Source: Roseibacillus sp. (GTDB lineage Bacteria > Verrucomicrobiota > Verrucomicrobiia > Verrucomicrobiales > Akkermansiaceae). Taken from it: a stretch of DNA of 40,881 bases. A program made the translations under genes and the position numbers. The notes below the pieces were generated by a model, which was given only the letters and a program-made list of their open reading frames with translations, had not been told where the DNA came from and did not search any database. Every line of letters starts with the position of its first letter. Position 1 is the stretch's first letter. The stretch lies in contig JAPKFB010000045.1 of assembly GCA_028821775.1 (NCBI GenBank), positions 1 through 40,881 of the forward strand. Direction: 5' to 3'. Positions 1 through 8,434 of the stretch are shown in pieces.

Positions 1-54
1 CTTTCCCGGTTCACGGTTCATATAGGCGCCTAGCCAACGTAAGGTCTGCTCCGG

Positions 55-1356
55 ATGATTCCCCGACTTGCCCTCCTCGCCATTAGTTTCGTTGCGCAAT
101 CCCTGTGGATGTCTGCGCAGCGGGATTTTTTTGAACTGGCCCCGATCAAGTACTCGGACACCAAGTCCACGGATGCCATGGCACGACTGTCTGCCGATTG
201 GGAGGCGGGCAGGAAGCCGCTCCCGAAGGGCGAGCCACTGGAGATGCTGCGGACGTTGCTGAAGCAACTGGAGATTCCCGAAGAGAGCCAGGTCTTGGTC
301 TATTCCCGGACGAGCCAGCAGAACAATCTCATTCGCTACTACAATCCGCGAGCGATTTACCACTCGGCGGACACATCTGTTGGCTACGTCCCCGGTGGGA
401 GTATTGAGGTCGCCTCCACCGATCCGGTGATTGGTCCCGTCTTCTATCTTCTTAATAAGACGCGAATGGGTCGCGCAGATCTTGCGGTGCGCGACAACAC
501 TTGTCTGCAGTGTCACGGCACCTCGCGAACCGATCTGGTGCCGGGGTTGATGGTGCGCTCGGTCTTTCCGGACAAGAACGGTCATCCGATCCTCTCAGCC
601 GGCACCTACCTCACCACCGATGCGAGCCCGATCAAGGAGCGCTGGGGTGGATGGTTCGTGACTGGAACGCATGGGAACTTCCGCCATATGGGGAACACGA
701 TTGCTGAGCAACTCAACGAAGGGGGAGCTCGTTTTGATTTTGAGACGGGCGCCAACTGGGAGAGCTTGAAGGGGAAGATCGATACGACGAAGTACTTGCG
801 AGCGACGAGCGACATCGTGTCCCTCTTGATCCTGGAGCATCAGTGCCAGACGCAGAATACACTCACCAAGGCGGCGATGGAATACCGGCGGCTGGTCTAT
901 TTGCAAAAGGCGATCGATCCTGAAGTGGATGTCACCAAGAGCGAGGGAATGGCCTCGCGATCAGCGACTGACTCTGCGAAGGAGATCGTGAGAGCATTCT
1001 TGTACTGCAATGAGATGGATCTCGGAGATGGGGTGGAGGGCGATCCCGCCTTCGTGGAGGCCTTTGAGAAGGGCGGGCGGAAAGACAGGAAGGGAAACTC
1101 AATGCGGCAGCTTCGGCTCTACGGCCGGATCTTCAAAAATAGATGTTCCTACCTCATCCATTCCGTGGCCTTTGAATCACTGCCTCCCGTGGTGCGGCGC
1201 AAAACCCTGGAGGAACTCTGGGGGGCCCTGAATGGAAACGAGAAGGAGTTCGCCCACCTCGGGGCTAGGGAACGAGAGCGCATCGTGGCCATTCTTCGTG
1301 AGACCGTGAAGGACTTGCCGAAATGCTGGGAGGGAGAAGTCCGCAAAGAGCAGTAG
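55..1356 (+). CDS. Secreted single-haem c-type protein, function unknown
   Basis: The 433-residue product begins with a hydrophobic stretch (about residues 3-20) that looks like a signal peptide, with a likely cut near MSA-Q at 20-22, so it should act outside the cytoplasm. A single CXXCH haem c-attachment motif is visible at residues 150-154 (CLQCH). It is followed by a conserved-looking block with PGLMVRSVFPDKNGHP and a WGGWFVTGTHG segment (about 195-210), whose histidines could serve as a distal haem ligand. The C-terminal half is mainly charged and helical. I do not recognise a named family; similar proteins with one CXXCH seem to occur in Planctomycetes and Verrucomicrobia. The ATG at 55 gives the whole signal peptide. 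It converges on the DUF1501 gene with 45 bases between stops. An electron-transfer or sensory role is inference only. Confidence 0.75.
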   Translation: MIPRLALLAISFVAQSLWMSAQRDFFELAPIKYSDTKSTDAMARLSADWEAGRKPLPKGEPLEMLRTLLKQLEIPEESQVLVYSRTSQQNNLIRYYNPRAIYHSADTSVGYVPGGSIEVASTDPVIGPVFYLLNKTRMGRADLAVRDNTCLQCHGTSRTDLVPGLMVRSVFPDKNGHPILSAGTYLTTDASPIKERWGGWFVTGTHGNFRHMGNTIAEQLNEGGARFDFETGANWESLKGKIDTTKYLRATSDIVSLLILEHQCQTQNTLTKAAMEYRRLVYLQKAIDPEVDVTKSEGMASRSATDSAKEIVRAFLYCNEMDLGDGVEGDPAFVEAFEKGGRKDRKGNSMRQLRLYGRIFKNRCSYLIHSVAFESLPPVVRRKTLEELWGALNGNEKEFAHLGARERERIVAILRETVKDLPKCWEGEVRKEQ

Positions 1357-1401
1357 AGCGGAGAAAGAGGGAATTCGAGATTGGCGGCCCTCTCGCACAC
1401 C

Positions 1402-2898
1402 CTAGGCGAGGATGCCCTTGACTACTTTCCCGTGCACGTCGGTGAGGCGGAAGTGGCGGCCCTGGAACTTGAAGGTGAGCTGTTCGTGGTCGATCCCGAG
1501 TTGGTGGAGGATGGTGGCTTGGAGGTCGTGGACGTGAACCTTGTCGCGGATGGCGTTGAAGCCGATGTCGTCGGAGGCACCGTAGCTTTGGCCGGTCTTG
1601 ATTCCGCCGCCGGCCATCCAGATCGTGAAGGCGTAGGGGTGGTGATCGCGGCCCCAGCGTTTGCGCTCGTTCATCTTGCCTTGGAGGAAGGGAGTGCGAC
1701 CGAACTCGCCGCCCCAAATAACGAGGGTTTCATCGAGCATGCCCCTCATTTCGAGATCCTTGATGAGCCCCGCACTCGGTTGATCGGTGTCCTTGCACTG
1801 GGTGTAGAGTTCGGTGGTGAGAGAGTTGTGCTGATCCCAGCCGGCGTGCATGAGCTGGATGAACTGGGTGCCACGTTCGGCGAGACGGCGAGCGAGGAGG
1901 CAGTTGCGGGCAAAGGTCCCGGATTCGTGGACGCCGGGTCCGTAGAGATCGAGGATCTCCTTGGGTTCCTTCGAAATGTCGGCGAGCTCGGGCACGCTCG
2001 TTTGCATGCGGTAAGCCATTTCGTACTGCGCGATGCGGGTCGCGATCTCCGGGTCGCCAAACTCCTGGAGCTTGAGCTCGTTGAGCCTGCTGAGGTCGTC
2101 GAGCAACTCGCGGCGCATCGGGGGGGTCATGCCATTCGGATTCGAAAGGTAGAGGACGGGATCCTTGGCGGGGCGAAATTTGACGCCCTGGTGGCGGGTG
2201 GGGAGGAAGCCCGATCCCCAATAGAAATCGTAGAAGATCTGCCCGCAGGAAGTGCCCTTGCTGACCGAGGTCATGACCACGAAGGCGGGCAGGTTGTCGT
2301 TGACAGTGCCCAGTCCGTAGCTGAGCCAGGCGCCCATGGTGGGCCGGCCGGGCAGTTGGGCACCACTCATGAAGAAGGAGATCGCAGGTGCGTGATTGAC
2401 CGCTTCGGTGTGCATGCCCTTCACGAAGCAAAGCTTGTCGGCAATACCGGCGGTGTGGGGCATGAAGTTGCTCACCCACGCGCCGCTCTTTCCGTGCTGC
2501 TTGAAGGGTTCGACAGGGGCCAGCAACAACTTGCCGCTCGCATTGCCCGTCATGGTGCTGAAGCGTTTTCCCCCGATATAGCTCTCGGGCACCGCCGTGT
2601 TGTGGAGCTTCTGCAAATTCGGTTTGTAGTCGAAGAGGTCGCAGTGGGTGGGTGCGCCGTTTTGGAAAAGATAGATCACGCGCTTGGCCTTGGGCGCGAT
2701 CTGGCGAAGGAAGGCCGGAACTTCCTTCTGGCCGGTATCGGCTGCCAGTCCGTCGCGACCGAGCAGGGTGGCGAGCGCGGCCGTGCCAATGCCCCCCGCG
2801 CTCTTTCCGAAGAAATGTCGGCGGTTGATGTGGAGTGCTTGTTCGCTCGCTGGATTCATCAGTTTCGTGCTCTTGTCGTTCCGAGTTGAGGACCTCAT
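1402..2898 (-). CDS. DUF1501 family exported protein (partner of the PSD1 protein)
   Basis: The 498-residue protein belongs to the DUF1501 family, which shares the alkaline phosphatase/sulfatase-type fold and is usually encoded beside DUF1549/DUF1553 cytochrome proteins. The N-terminus has a twin-arginine-like signal (NRRHFF about residues 25-30, then a glycine/alanine-rich hydrophobic run), so Tat export is likely. Family landmarks are visible: GAPTHCDLFD near 81-90, AGWDQHN in the second half, GGEFGRTP, and GRDHHPYAF. The Asp and His residues in these blocks are candidate metal ligands. Its ATG overlaps the stop of the upstream gene as ATGA (2895-2898), which suggests translational coupling; an internal ATG at 2856 is a less likely start because it has no clear ribosome binding site. 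The enzymatic activity of the family is not established. Confidence 0.9.
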   Translation of the reverse strand: MRSSTRNDKSTKLMNPASEQALHINRRHFFGKSAGGIGTAALATLLGRDGLAADTGQKEVPAFLRQIAPKAKRVIYLFQNGAPTHCDLFDYKPNLQKLHNTAVPESYIGGKRFSTMTGNASGKLLLAPVEPFKQHGKSGAWVSNFMPHTAGIADKLCFVKGMHTEAVNHAPAISFFMSGAQLPGRPTMGAWLSYGLGTVNDNLPAFVVMTSVSKGTSCGQIFYDFYWGSGFLPTRHQGVKFRPAKDPVLYLSNPNGMTPPMRRELLDDLSRLNELKLQEFGDPEIATRIAQYEMAYRMQTSVPELADISKEPKEILDLYGPGVHESGTFARNCLLARRLAERGTQFIQLMHAGWDQHNSLTTELYTQCKDTDQPSAGLIKDLEMRGMLDETLVIWGGEFGRTPFLQGKMNERKRWGRDHHPYAFTIWMAGGGIKTGQSYGASDDIGFNAIRDKVHVHDLQATILHQLGIDHEQLTFKFQGRHFRLTDVHGKVVKGILA

Positions 2899-5800
2899 TC
2901 CTTGGTCAGGGCCTCATCCAGATTCAAAATCCCTAGGCAGACCGTGGCCAGGGCCGCGTGCTTGGGTTCGGGAAGATCGGAGTTTCTGGGGGACTCGCCA
3001 TTGGCGAGGAACTGCCTGGTGGCTTTGGGGTCGGCGGTGAAGCGGACCTGGGCGCGGTTGTAGATGTTCTCGAGGATGTCTTGTTCTTCGGGTGACGGCG
3101 GGCGGGCGAGAACGAGTTGAAAGGCGCGTTGGATCTGGGTCCTGCTTTCCTTTCCGGCCTCCCTGTTGGCGCGAGCGGCGAGGGCGCGGGCGGCTTCCAC
3201 GTAGGTCGTGTCATTGAGAGTGCTCAGAGCGTGCAGCGGGGTGTTGGTGCGACTGGTCGTGACGGTGCAAGTTTCGCGAGTTGGATTATCGAAGAACATG
3301 GGAGGGGCCGCGATGCGTCGCCAGAAAGAGTAGATGCTGCGATGATGAAGGTCTTCGCCCGTGCCGGGACTGTACTTTTTCTTCCCGAAGGTGGCCTCGG
3401 CCCAGATCCCGGGAGGTTGATAGGAGTTCACGGGGGGGCCACCCTGCCGGGTTGCCAGCAAGCCGCTGGCGGAGAGCGCCTGATCGCGAATCATCCAGGC
3501 CGGCATGCGGAAGCGGGCGCCGTGACTAAGCAGGCGGTTGGCGGGGTCCGCTTCGAGGGTGGCGGGCGTCACGCGGGAAGACTGCCGATAGGTGTGGCTC
3601 GTGACGATTGTGCGCAGGAGATGTTTGACGTCCCATCCGGAGTCGACGAACTCCGCGGCGAGCCAATCGAGGAGGCGGGGGTGAATGGGCACCTCGCTTT
3701 GGGTGCCGAAGTTCTCGGGTGACTTGATGAGGCCGATGCCGAAGATCTGCTGCCAAAAGCGATTCACGGTCACGCGGGAGGCGAGGGGGTTTTCGGGGGC
3801 GACCAACCAACGGGCCAGTCCGAGACGATTGCGCGGCAGGATCTCCTTGAAGGCAGGAAGGCTGGCGGGTGTTCCGGCGGTGACTTCCTTCTCGCGCTTG
3901 TCGTAGAGACCGACATTCAGGATGTAGGTCTTGCGTGGCTTGTCCATGTCCTGCATGACCATGACTTTGGGAAGGCCCTTGAGATTGTCCTTGATCGCCT
4001 TCTCCTTTCCCTCGATTTGCTTCTTGAGCGTTGCCCAGCGCGGGACGCTTTCGCGTTGAGTTCCCGCAATCAGGTTGGATTGTGCGTTGTTTCGTTGATC
4101 GGGCGCTACGGCGAGTGCTTCCTGCAGGCTGGCCTCCCTGGATCCCAGCTTGGCGTGGGGATCACTGCTCACCGAGAGGCGAAAGCGACCGAGGTTGTGA
4201 TTTGCGTGGGGCGAGTCGTGCCGAAGGGTGATGATGACCGAGGCGCGGGCAGAGATATCGGTGGCCTTCCCGAAGCTGAATACAGCTTCGTGATCGCGGT
4301 CGACGTTCCTGCCTTCGTAGACGGCCCAACCGGTCTTTCCGTTGCCATCGTAGGCGTTGGCAATGCGGTGATCGTTCTGCTCGAAGGAGGCTTGGGCAGA
4401 CTTGATCTTGAAGGGAGTGGCTTTTTCACCCAGCGGTTGCACGCGGACCTGGAAGTCGGTGAGAACGAAGTTGCCGCTGTCGGAGCGTGCGAGGCCGCCG
4501 CCCGTCATGTTCTCGTGGCGCAGGGCTTCGAGGCGCATACTGCCGATTGCGGCCAGATCGGTTTCCGTGGAGAGGGTGTAGGCGTCGTTCTTGGGATTCT
4601 CCCCGCTGGCGAGGATGGATCCGTCCTTGAGGACTTGCAGTTTCTGCTTTCCGGCCTGGGCGGAATTGATGGTGAGCACGGTCCAGGTTTTTTTGGGGGT
4701 GCTGGTGCGCCTGCTCTTCTCCCACTTGGCCTGATTTTTGTGGAGGTCTTTTTCGAGGGTCATCAGTTCACTCCGAGTGGCCGCGAGCTCCGCCTTGAGG
4801 ATGGTCTCGCGGGCGAGGCGGTTCCTGGTGGGAACTTCGAGCACGGGCTTGGTCTGGGGATCGCCGCCGCCGCCGCCCACCGGGGTTTGGTTGAAGAAGG
4901 CGGAGAACTTGTAGTATTCCTCCTGGGTGATGGCGTCGTATTTGTGATCGTGACAGCGGCAGCAGTTGAAGGTGAGCGCGAGCCAGATCGTTCCGGTGGT
5001 CTCGGTCATATCCATCACGTAATCGACGCGGTTCTCTTCCGCGATGCGTCCACCCTCTCCGTTGATGGGGTGGTTGCGCAAAAAACCGGTGGCGAGTTTC
5101 TGTTCGAGAGTGGCATTGGGAAGGAGGTCGCCCGCCAGTTGCCAGACGGTGAGATCGTCCCAGGGGATGTTGCGATTGAAGGCATCGACGACCCAGTCGC
5201 GCCACGGCCACATTGTCCGTTCGCGATCGCCCTGATAGCCATTGGAGTCGGCATAGCGGGCGGCATCGAGCCAGGGCCAAGCCATGCGTTCGCCAAAGGA
5301 CGCAGAGGCGAGAAAGCGGTCGGTCATCTTCTTGTAGGCCCCTGGGGACTTGTCATTGAGATAGGCTTCGACTTCTTCAGGGGTAGGCGGCAGTCCCCGC
5401 AGGTCGAGGGAGAGTCGACGCACGAGGGCTCGGCGCGGTGCTTCGGGCGCCTGCTTGAGATGGTCCCGGAGGAGGCGGTTGGCGACGAAGGCATCGATGG
5501 GATTGCGCACCGTCGCTCCGGTTGGGTTGGGAACTTCGGGACGTTTGACCGGGAGGAGGGCCCAGTGTTCCTTGTACTCCGCGCCCTCTGCGATCCACTG
5601 GCGAATCAGGGCCTTCTCCGCGTCGTTGAGAGTGAGATGGGAGTCCGGTGGCGGCATCACTTCGTCGGGATCGCGGTGGGTGATGTGTTTCCACACCAGC
5701 GACTCTTCGGGTTTGCCTGGGACGATGGCCTGGCCGTTTTCCCGTCGGGCGAAGGCACCCTCGGCCTTGTCGAGTCGGAGCTTGGCCTTACGGGCCTTCT

Positions 5801-5954
5801 GATCGAAGCCGTGGCAGATGAAACAGCGGTCGGAGAGGAGGGGGCGGACGTCGAGATTGAAATCGAGCGGGGCAGCCTTTGCGGAGAGGGCAAAGGCCGG
5901 GACAATGATGGCGAGGTGGCGGAGCATCCAGTTGCGGATACGTATCGTTATCAA
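2895..5954 (-). CDS. PSD1 / DUF1549 / DUF1553 planctomycete-type cytochrome protein
   Basis: This 1019-residue protein has the classic layout. A signal peptide covers about residues 1-28. An N-terminal planctomycete cytochrome c domain carries CFICH at 44-48. A DUF1549 domain spans about 152-360 and contains a second CXXCH-type motif at 331-335 (CCRCH, then DHK). A middle region of about 370-690 includes a charged helical part and a beta-rich carbohydrate-binding-like part. A DUF1553 domain lies at about 700-970, with an NRFWQQIFG segment. The family is exported and abundant in Planctomycetes and Verrucomicrobia; its substrate is unknown. The chosen ATG is the most upstream; an ATG at codon 10 would also keep the signal peptide. 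It overlaps the DUF1501 gene by 4 bases and lies 105 bases downstream of the DUF255 gene, so the three may be cotranscribed. Confidence 0.9.
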   Translation of the reverse strand: MITIRIRNWMLRHLAIIVPAFALSAKAAPLDFNLDVRPLLSDRCFICHGFDQKARKAKLRLDKAEGAFARRENGQAIVPGKPEESLVWKHITHRDPDEVMPPPDSHLTLNDAEKALIRQWIAEGAEYKEHWALLPVKRPEVPNPTGATVRNPIDAFVANRLLRDHLKQAPEAPRRALVRRLSLDLRGLPPTPEEVEAYLNDKSPGAYKKMTDRFLASASFGERMAWPWLDAARYADSNGYQGDRERTMWPWRDWVVDAFNRNIPWDDLTVWQLAGDLLPNATLEQKLATGFLRNHPINGEGGRIAEENRVDYVMDMTETTGTIWLALTFNCCRCHDHKYDAITQEEYYKFSAFFNQTPVGGGGGDPQTKPVLEVPTRNRLARETILKAELAATRSELMTLEKDLHKNQAKWEKSRRTSTPKKTWTVLTINSAQAGKQKLQVLKDGSILASGENPKNDAYTLSTETDLAAIGSMRLEALRHENMTGGGLARSDSGNFVLTDFQVRVQPLGEKATPFKIKSAQASFEQNDHRIANAYDGNGKTGWAVYEGRNVDRDHEAVFSFGKATDISARASVIITLRHDSPHANHNLGRFRLSVSSDPHAKLGSREASLQEALAVAPDQRNNAQSNLIAGTQRESVPRWATLKKQIEGKEKAIKDNLKGLPKVMVMQDMDKPRKTYILNVGLYDKREKEVTAGTPASLPAFKEILPRNRLGLARWLVAPENPLASRVTVNRFWQQIFGIGLIKSPENFGTQSEVPIHPRLLDWLAAEFVDSGWDVKHLLRTIVTSHTYRQSSRVTPATLEADPANRLLSHGARFRMPAWMIRDQALSASGLLATRQGGPPVNSYQPPGIWAEATFGKKKYSPGTGEDLHHRSIYSFWRRIAAPPMFFDNPTRETCTVTTSRTNTPLHALSTLNDTTYVEAARALAARANREAGKESRTQIQRAFQLVLARPPSPEEQDILENIYNRAQVRFTADPKATRQFLANGESPRNSDLPEPKHAALATVCLGILNLDEALTKE

Positions 5955-5960
5955 GAAGCT

Positions 5961-5974
5961 TTCTCAACTGAGAA
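5961..5974 (-). promoter_or_regulatory. Inverted repeat in the leader of the PSD1 gene
   Basis: TTCTCA and TGAGAA form a perfect 6-base inverted repeat around a 2-base centre, ending 6 bases before the ATG at 5954. It sits where a ribosome binding site would be. It could be an operator or a weak hairpin that limits ribosome access; with only a 2-base centre it would more likely work as a protein-binding palindrome. Function is inferred from position only. Confidence 0.3.
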
Positions 5975-6059
5975 GACCGGGCGGGGTAAAGGGGCGGAGA
6001 GAAGGGTTCCCCCAGGGGGCAACAAATCGGAGTCGCCTGAAGGGAGGATGATCTCGCGA

Positions 6060-8243
6060 TCACTCTTTACGAGGCTGCAACTCACTCTTGGCCAGGTTCT
6101 CCACCACAACCTTGGGGTCACTGGTAGGCAATTCGCAGAATTTCCCCTGGCAAAGAAAAACCACGACGGAGTCCTTCTTTGCCTGCTTCCTGAGAGTGGT
6201 GCGGCTGAACTCCTCGACCGGTCCCTCAGTTCCGAGGACGACCTTGTTGGGTTGGTAGGTGGCGTGGACGGCATGGAGCATTATCTGGACCGGTTCCGAG
6301 CTGGGGTCGCCGACGAGGACGACGCGCTTCGGTTCGTTGACGGAAAAATCCACCGCTCCCAGCATGTAAGCGACGGCGCGGGGGAGTTGGGTGAGCTTGG
6401 CCGAGAAGTGCTGCAGGCTCTTGGTGGCGGGCTCGCGGTATTTCTTGGTGTCGGTGATTTTGGAGAGCCGCAGTAATCCCGCGATGGCGGTTGAATTGCC
6501 GGAGGGCTCAGCGCCGTCGTAGGAATCCTTGATTCGCATGATGAGGTCCTTGGTCGCGGTCGCTTGGTAGAATCCGCCCTTTTTCTCATCGTAAAAGGCT
6601 TCGATCATGCGGTCGGCGACCTTGATCGCGAATTGGAGATGGGCTGGATTGAGGGTGACTTCGTAGAGGTCGAGGACCCCTTCGAGGAGAAAGGAGTGGG
6701 TGTCGAGCAACTGGGTCGAATCACGCTCGCCATCACGCCAGCGGTGATAGAGTCGGCCTGCCTTGTCGTCCCAGAATGTTTCTTGGAGGAAATTGAAATT
6801 TCTCATGGCGGCGGCGAGGTAGGTCGGCTCCTTGAGCACACGTCCGGCGCGTGCGATGGCACCGAGCATCAGTCCGTTCCAGGAGGCGAGGATCTTGTCG
6901 TCGAGCCCGGGGCGCACCCGTTTGGCACGGTAGGCGAAAATCTTCTTCACGGCCGACGCGAGGGAGGCCTGGGCGGGCTCATCCAAGGGGGCACCGGTGA
7001 TGAAGAAGATGTTTTGGTCCTTGAGATGATCCGGGTCGCTGTGATCGATAAAGTTCCCGGTCTTGGTGACTCCGTAGTGTTTCTCGACCGCGGCAAACTC
7101 CTCGGCACTGAGCAGCTTTTTTAATTCGACGGTGGTGAAGCAGTAAAACTTGCCTTCCTTCCCCTCGGAGTCGGCATCCTCGGCGGAGTAGAATCCGCCT
7201 TCTGGGTGGGTCATGTCGCGCAGGAGGTAGCGGAAGATATCGCGGACCACCTCGGCGTAGATCTGATCGCCGCTGATGAGGAAAGCATCGAGATAGAGCT
7301 GCACGAGTTGAGCGTTGTCATAGAGCATTTTTTCAAAGTGGGGCACGAGCCACTTCGCGTCGGTGGAGTAGCGAGCGAATCCGCCTCCGATGTGATCATA
7401 AATGCCGCCTGCGGCCATCTTCCTGCAGGTGAAGAGGACCTGGTCGATGGCCTCCTGATCGTCAAGGCGGGAGCCGAGGCGCAACATGGCCCGGGGTTGA
7501 CTCGGGGTCGGGAATTTCGGGGCCGCACCCCAGCCGCCTTCCGCGGCGTCGAAGCCGATTTTCCATTCGGCGAGGGCACTGCGAAGCACCTGGTCGTCGA
7601 ACGTGGTGGTGCGGCCGCCCGAGGCATCGTCCGCCGCCTCGCGTGCCTGCAGAAACTTGGTGAGGCCATCCGCGTTCTGATCGAGGCTGGCGCGATCCTC
7701 CTTCCAGGCATTGATGACCTTGCGAATGAGCTCGTTGAAGGCAGCGTTCGGAAAGTAGGTGGCCCCAAAAAATGGTTTTAGTTCCGGGGTAAGGAAGGCG
7801 GTCAGGGGCCACCCGCCGCGGCCACCCGGGAGGGCCTGTACGGCGGACATGTAGATCTTGTCGACATCCGGACGCTCTTCGCGGTCGATCTTGATGCAGA
7901 CGAAGTTTTCGCTGAGGTATTTACCGGTCGCTTCGTCTTCGAAGGTTTCACGCTCCATGACATGACACCAGTGGCAGGTTGAATAACCAATGCTGAGAAA
8001 GATGGGCTTGTCCTCTTTTCTGGCCTTGGCAAAGGCCTCGTCGCCCCAAGGAAACCAATCGACGGGGTTGTGGGCGTGCTGAAGGAGATAGGGTGATTTC
8101 TCCTTCGCGAGTCGGTTGGTGTGCTTGGGAGGCTCTTGCTTGTCTGTTTTCACAGTCTCTTCAGCTGGCGAGCAGTCGACCCCGAGCCCTAAGGTAAAGG
8201 CGATCGTGGCGGTGCCCAGGGTGATGGGTCTTAGAAGTTTCAT
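6060..8243 (-). CDS. DUF255 (YyaL/SPATA20-like) thioredoxin-domain protein, exported
   Basis: The 727-residue protein has an N-terminal thioredoxin-like DUF255 domain. The family signatures are clear: the [14 protein letters not shown] block at about 50-63, then [10 protein letters not shown] with the CXXC pair at Cys90 and Cys93, followed by DREERPDVD. The remainder is an alpha/alpha-barrel region like that of N-acylglucosamine 2-epimerase, as in Bacillus YyaL and mammalian SPATA20. Most relatives are cytoplasmic, but this one begins with a hydrophobic signal-like segment (residues 4-22). The Cys at 24 does not fit a good lipobox. The C-terminus (residues about 650-727) has a Rossmann-like VVLVGDP segment. 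The gene reads towards the PSD1 gene 105 bases away. A redox or chaperone role for the haem proteins next door is plausible but inferred. Confidence 0.88.
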   Translation of the reverse strand: MKLLRPITLGTATIAFTLGLGVDCSPAEETVKTDKQEPPKHTNRLAKEKSPYLLQHAHNPVDWFPWGDEAFAKARKEDKPIFLSIGYSTCHWCHVMERETFEDEATGKYLSENFVCIKIDREERPDVDKIYMSAVQALPGGRGGWPLTAFLTPELKPFFGATYFPNAAFNELIRKVINAWKEDRASLDQNADGLTKFLQAREAADDASGGRTTTFDDQVLRSALAEWKIGFDAAEGGWGAAPKFPTPSQPRAMLRLGSRLDDQEAIDQVLFTCRKMAAGGIYDHIGGGFARYSTDAKWLVPHFEKMLYDNAQLVQLYLDAFLISGDQIYAEVVRDIFRYLLRDMTHPEGGFYSAEDADSEGKEGKFYCFTTVELKKLLSAEEFAAVEKHYGVTKTGNFIDHSDPDHLKDQNIFFITGAPLDEPAQASLASAVKKIFAYRAKRVRPGLDDKILASWNGLMLGAIARAGRVLKEPTYLAAAMRNFNFLQETFWDDKAGRLYHRWRDGERDSTQLLDTHSFLLEGVLDLYEVTLNPAHLQFAIKVADRMIEAFYDEKKGGFYQATATKDLIMRIKDSYDGAEPSGNSTAIAGLLRLSKITDTKKYREPATKSLQHFSAKLTQLPRAVAYMLGAVDFSVNEPKRVVLVGDPSSEPVQIMLHAVHATYQPNKVVLGTEGPVEEFSRTTLRKQAKKDSVVVFLCQGKFCELPTSDPKVVVENLAKSELQPRKE

Positions 8244-8434
8244 GAGGCTGGGATGGGAGGATCAGTGGCGCGAACCATCTTGGGCGCGGCCTCCAGGTCA
8301 GGAGGTATTGTGCGCAGGCTGAATGGAAGGAGAACCCAGAGAAAGGACGACCGCAAGTTCCTCTTGGTTCAAAGCGGGGACGGGGTGGAGATTCTCAGGA
8401 AGAATGGTGCCAAGATTGGATTTCCGGCAGGCGA

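Noticed and set aside
4017..6476. Long plus-strand open frame of 819 codons, antisense to the PSD1 gene
   Set aside because: It is the mirror of a clear DUF1549/DUF1553 gene in a GC-rich sequence, has no domain, and crosses the intergenic gap and the end of the DUF255 gene. The same applies to frames at 1381-2889 (+), 18036-19682 (-), 15179-16873 (-) and 35702-37240 (-).
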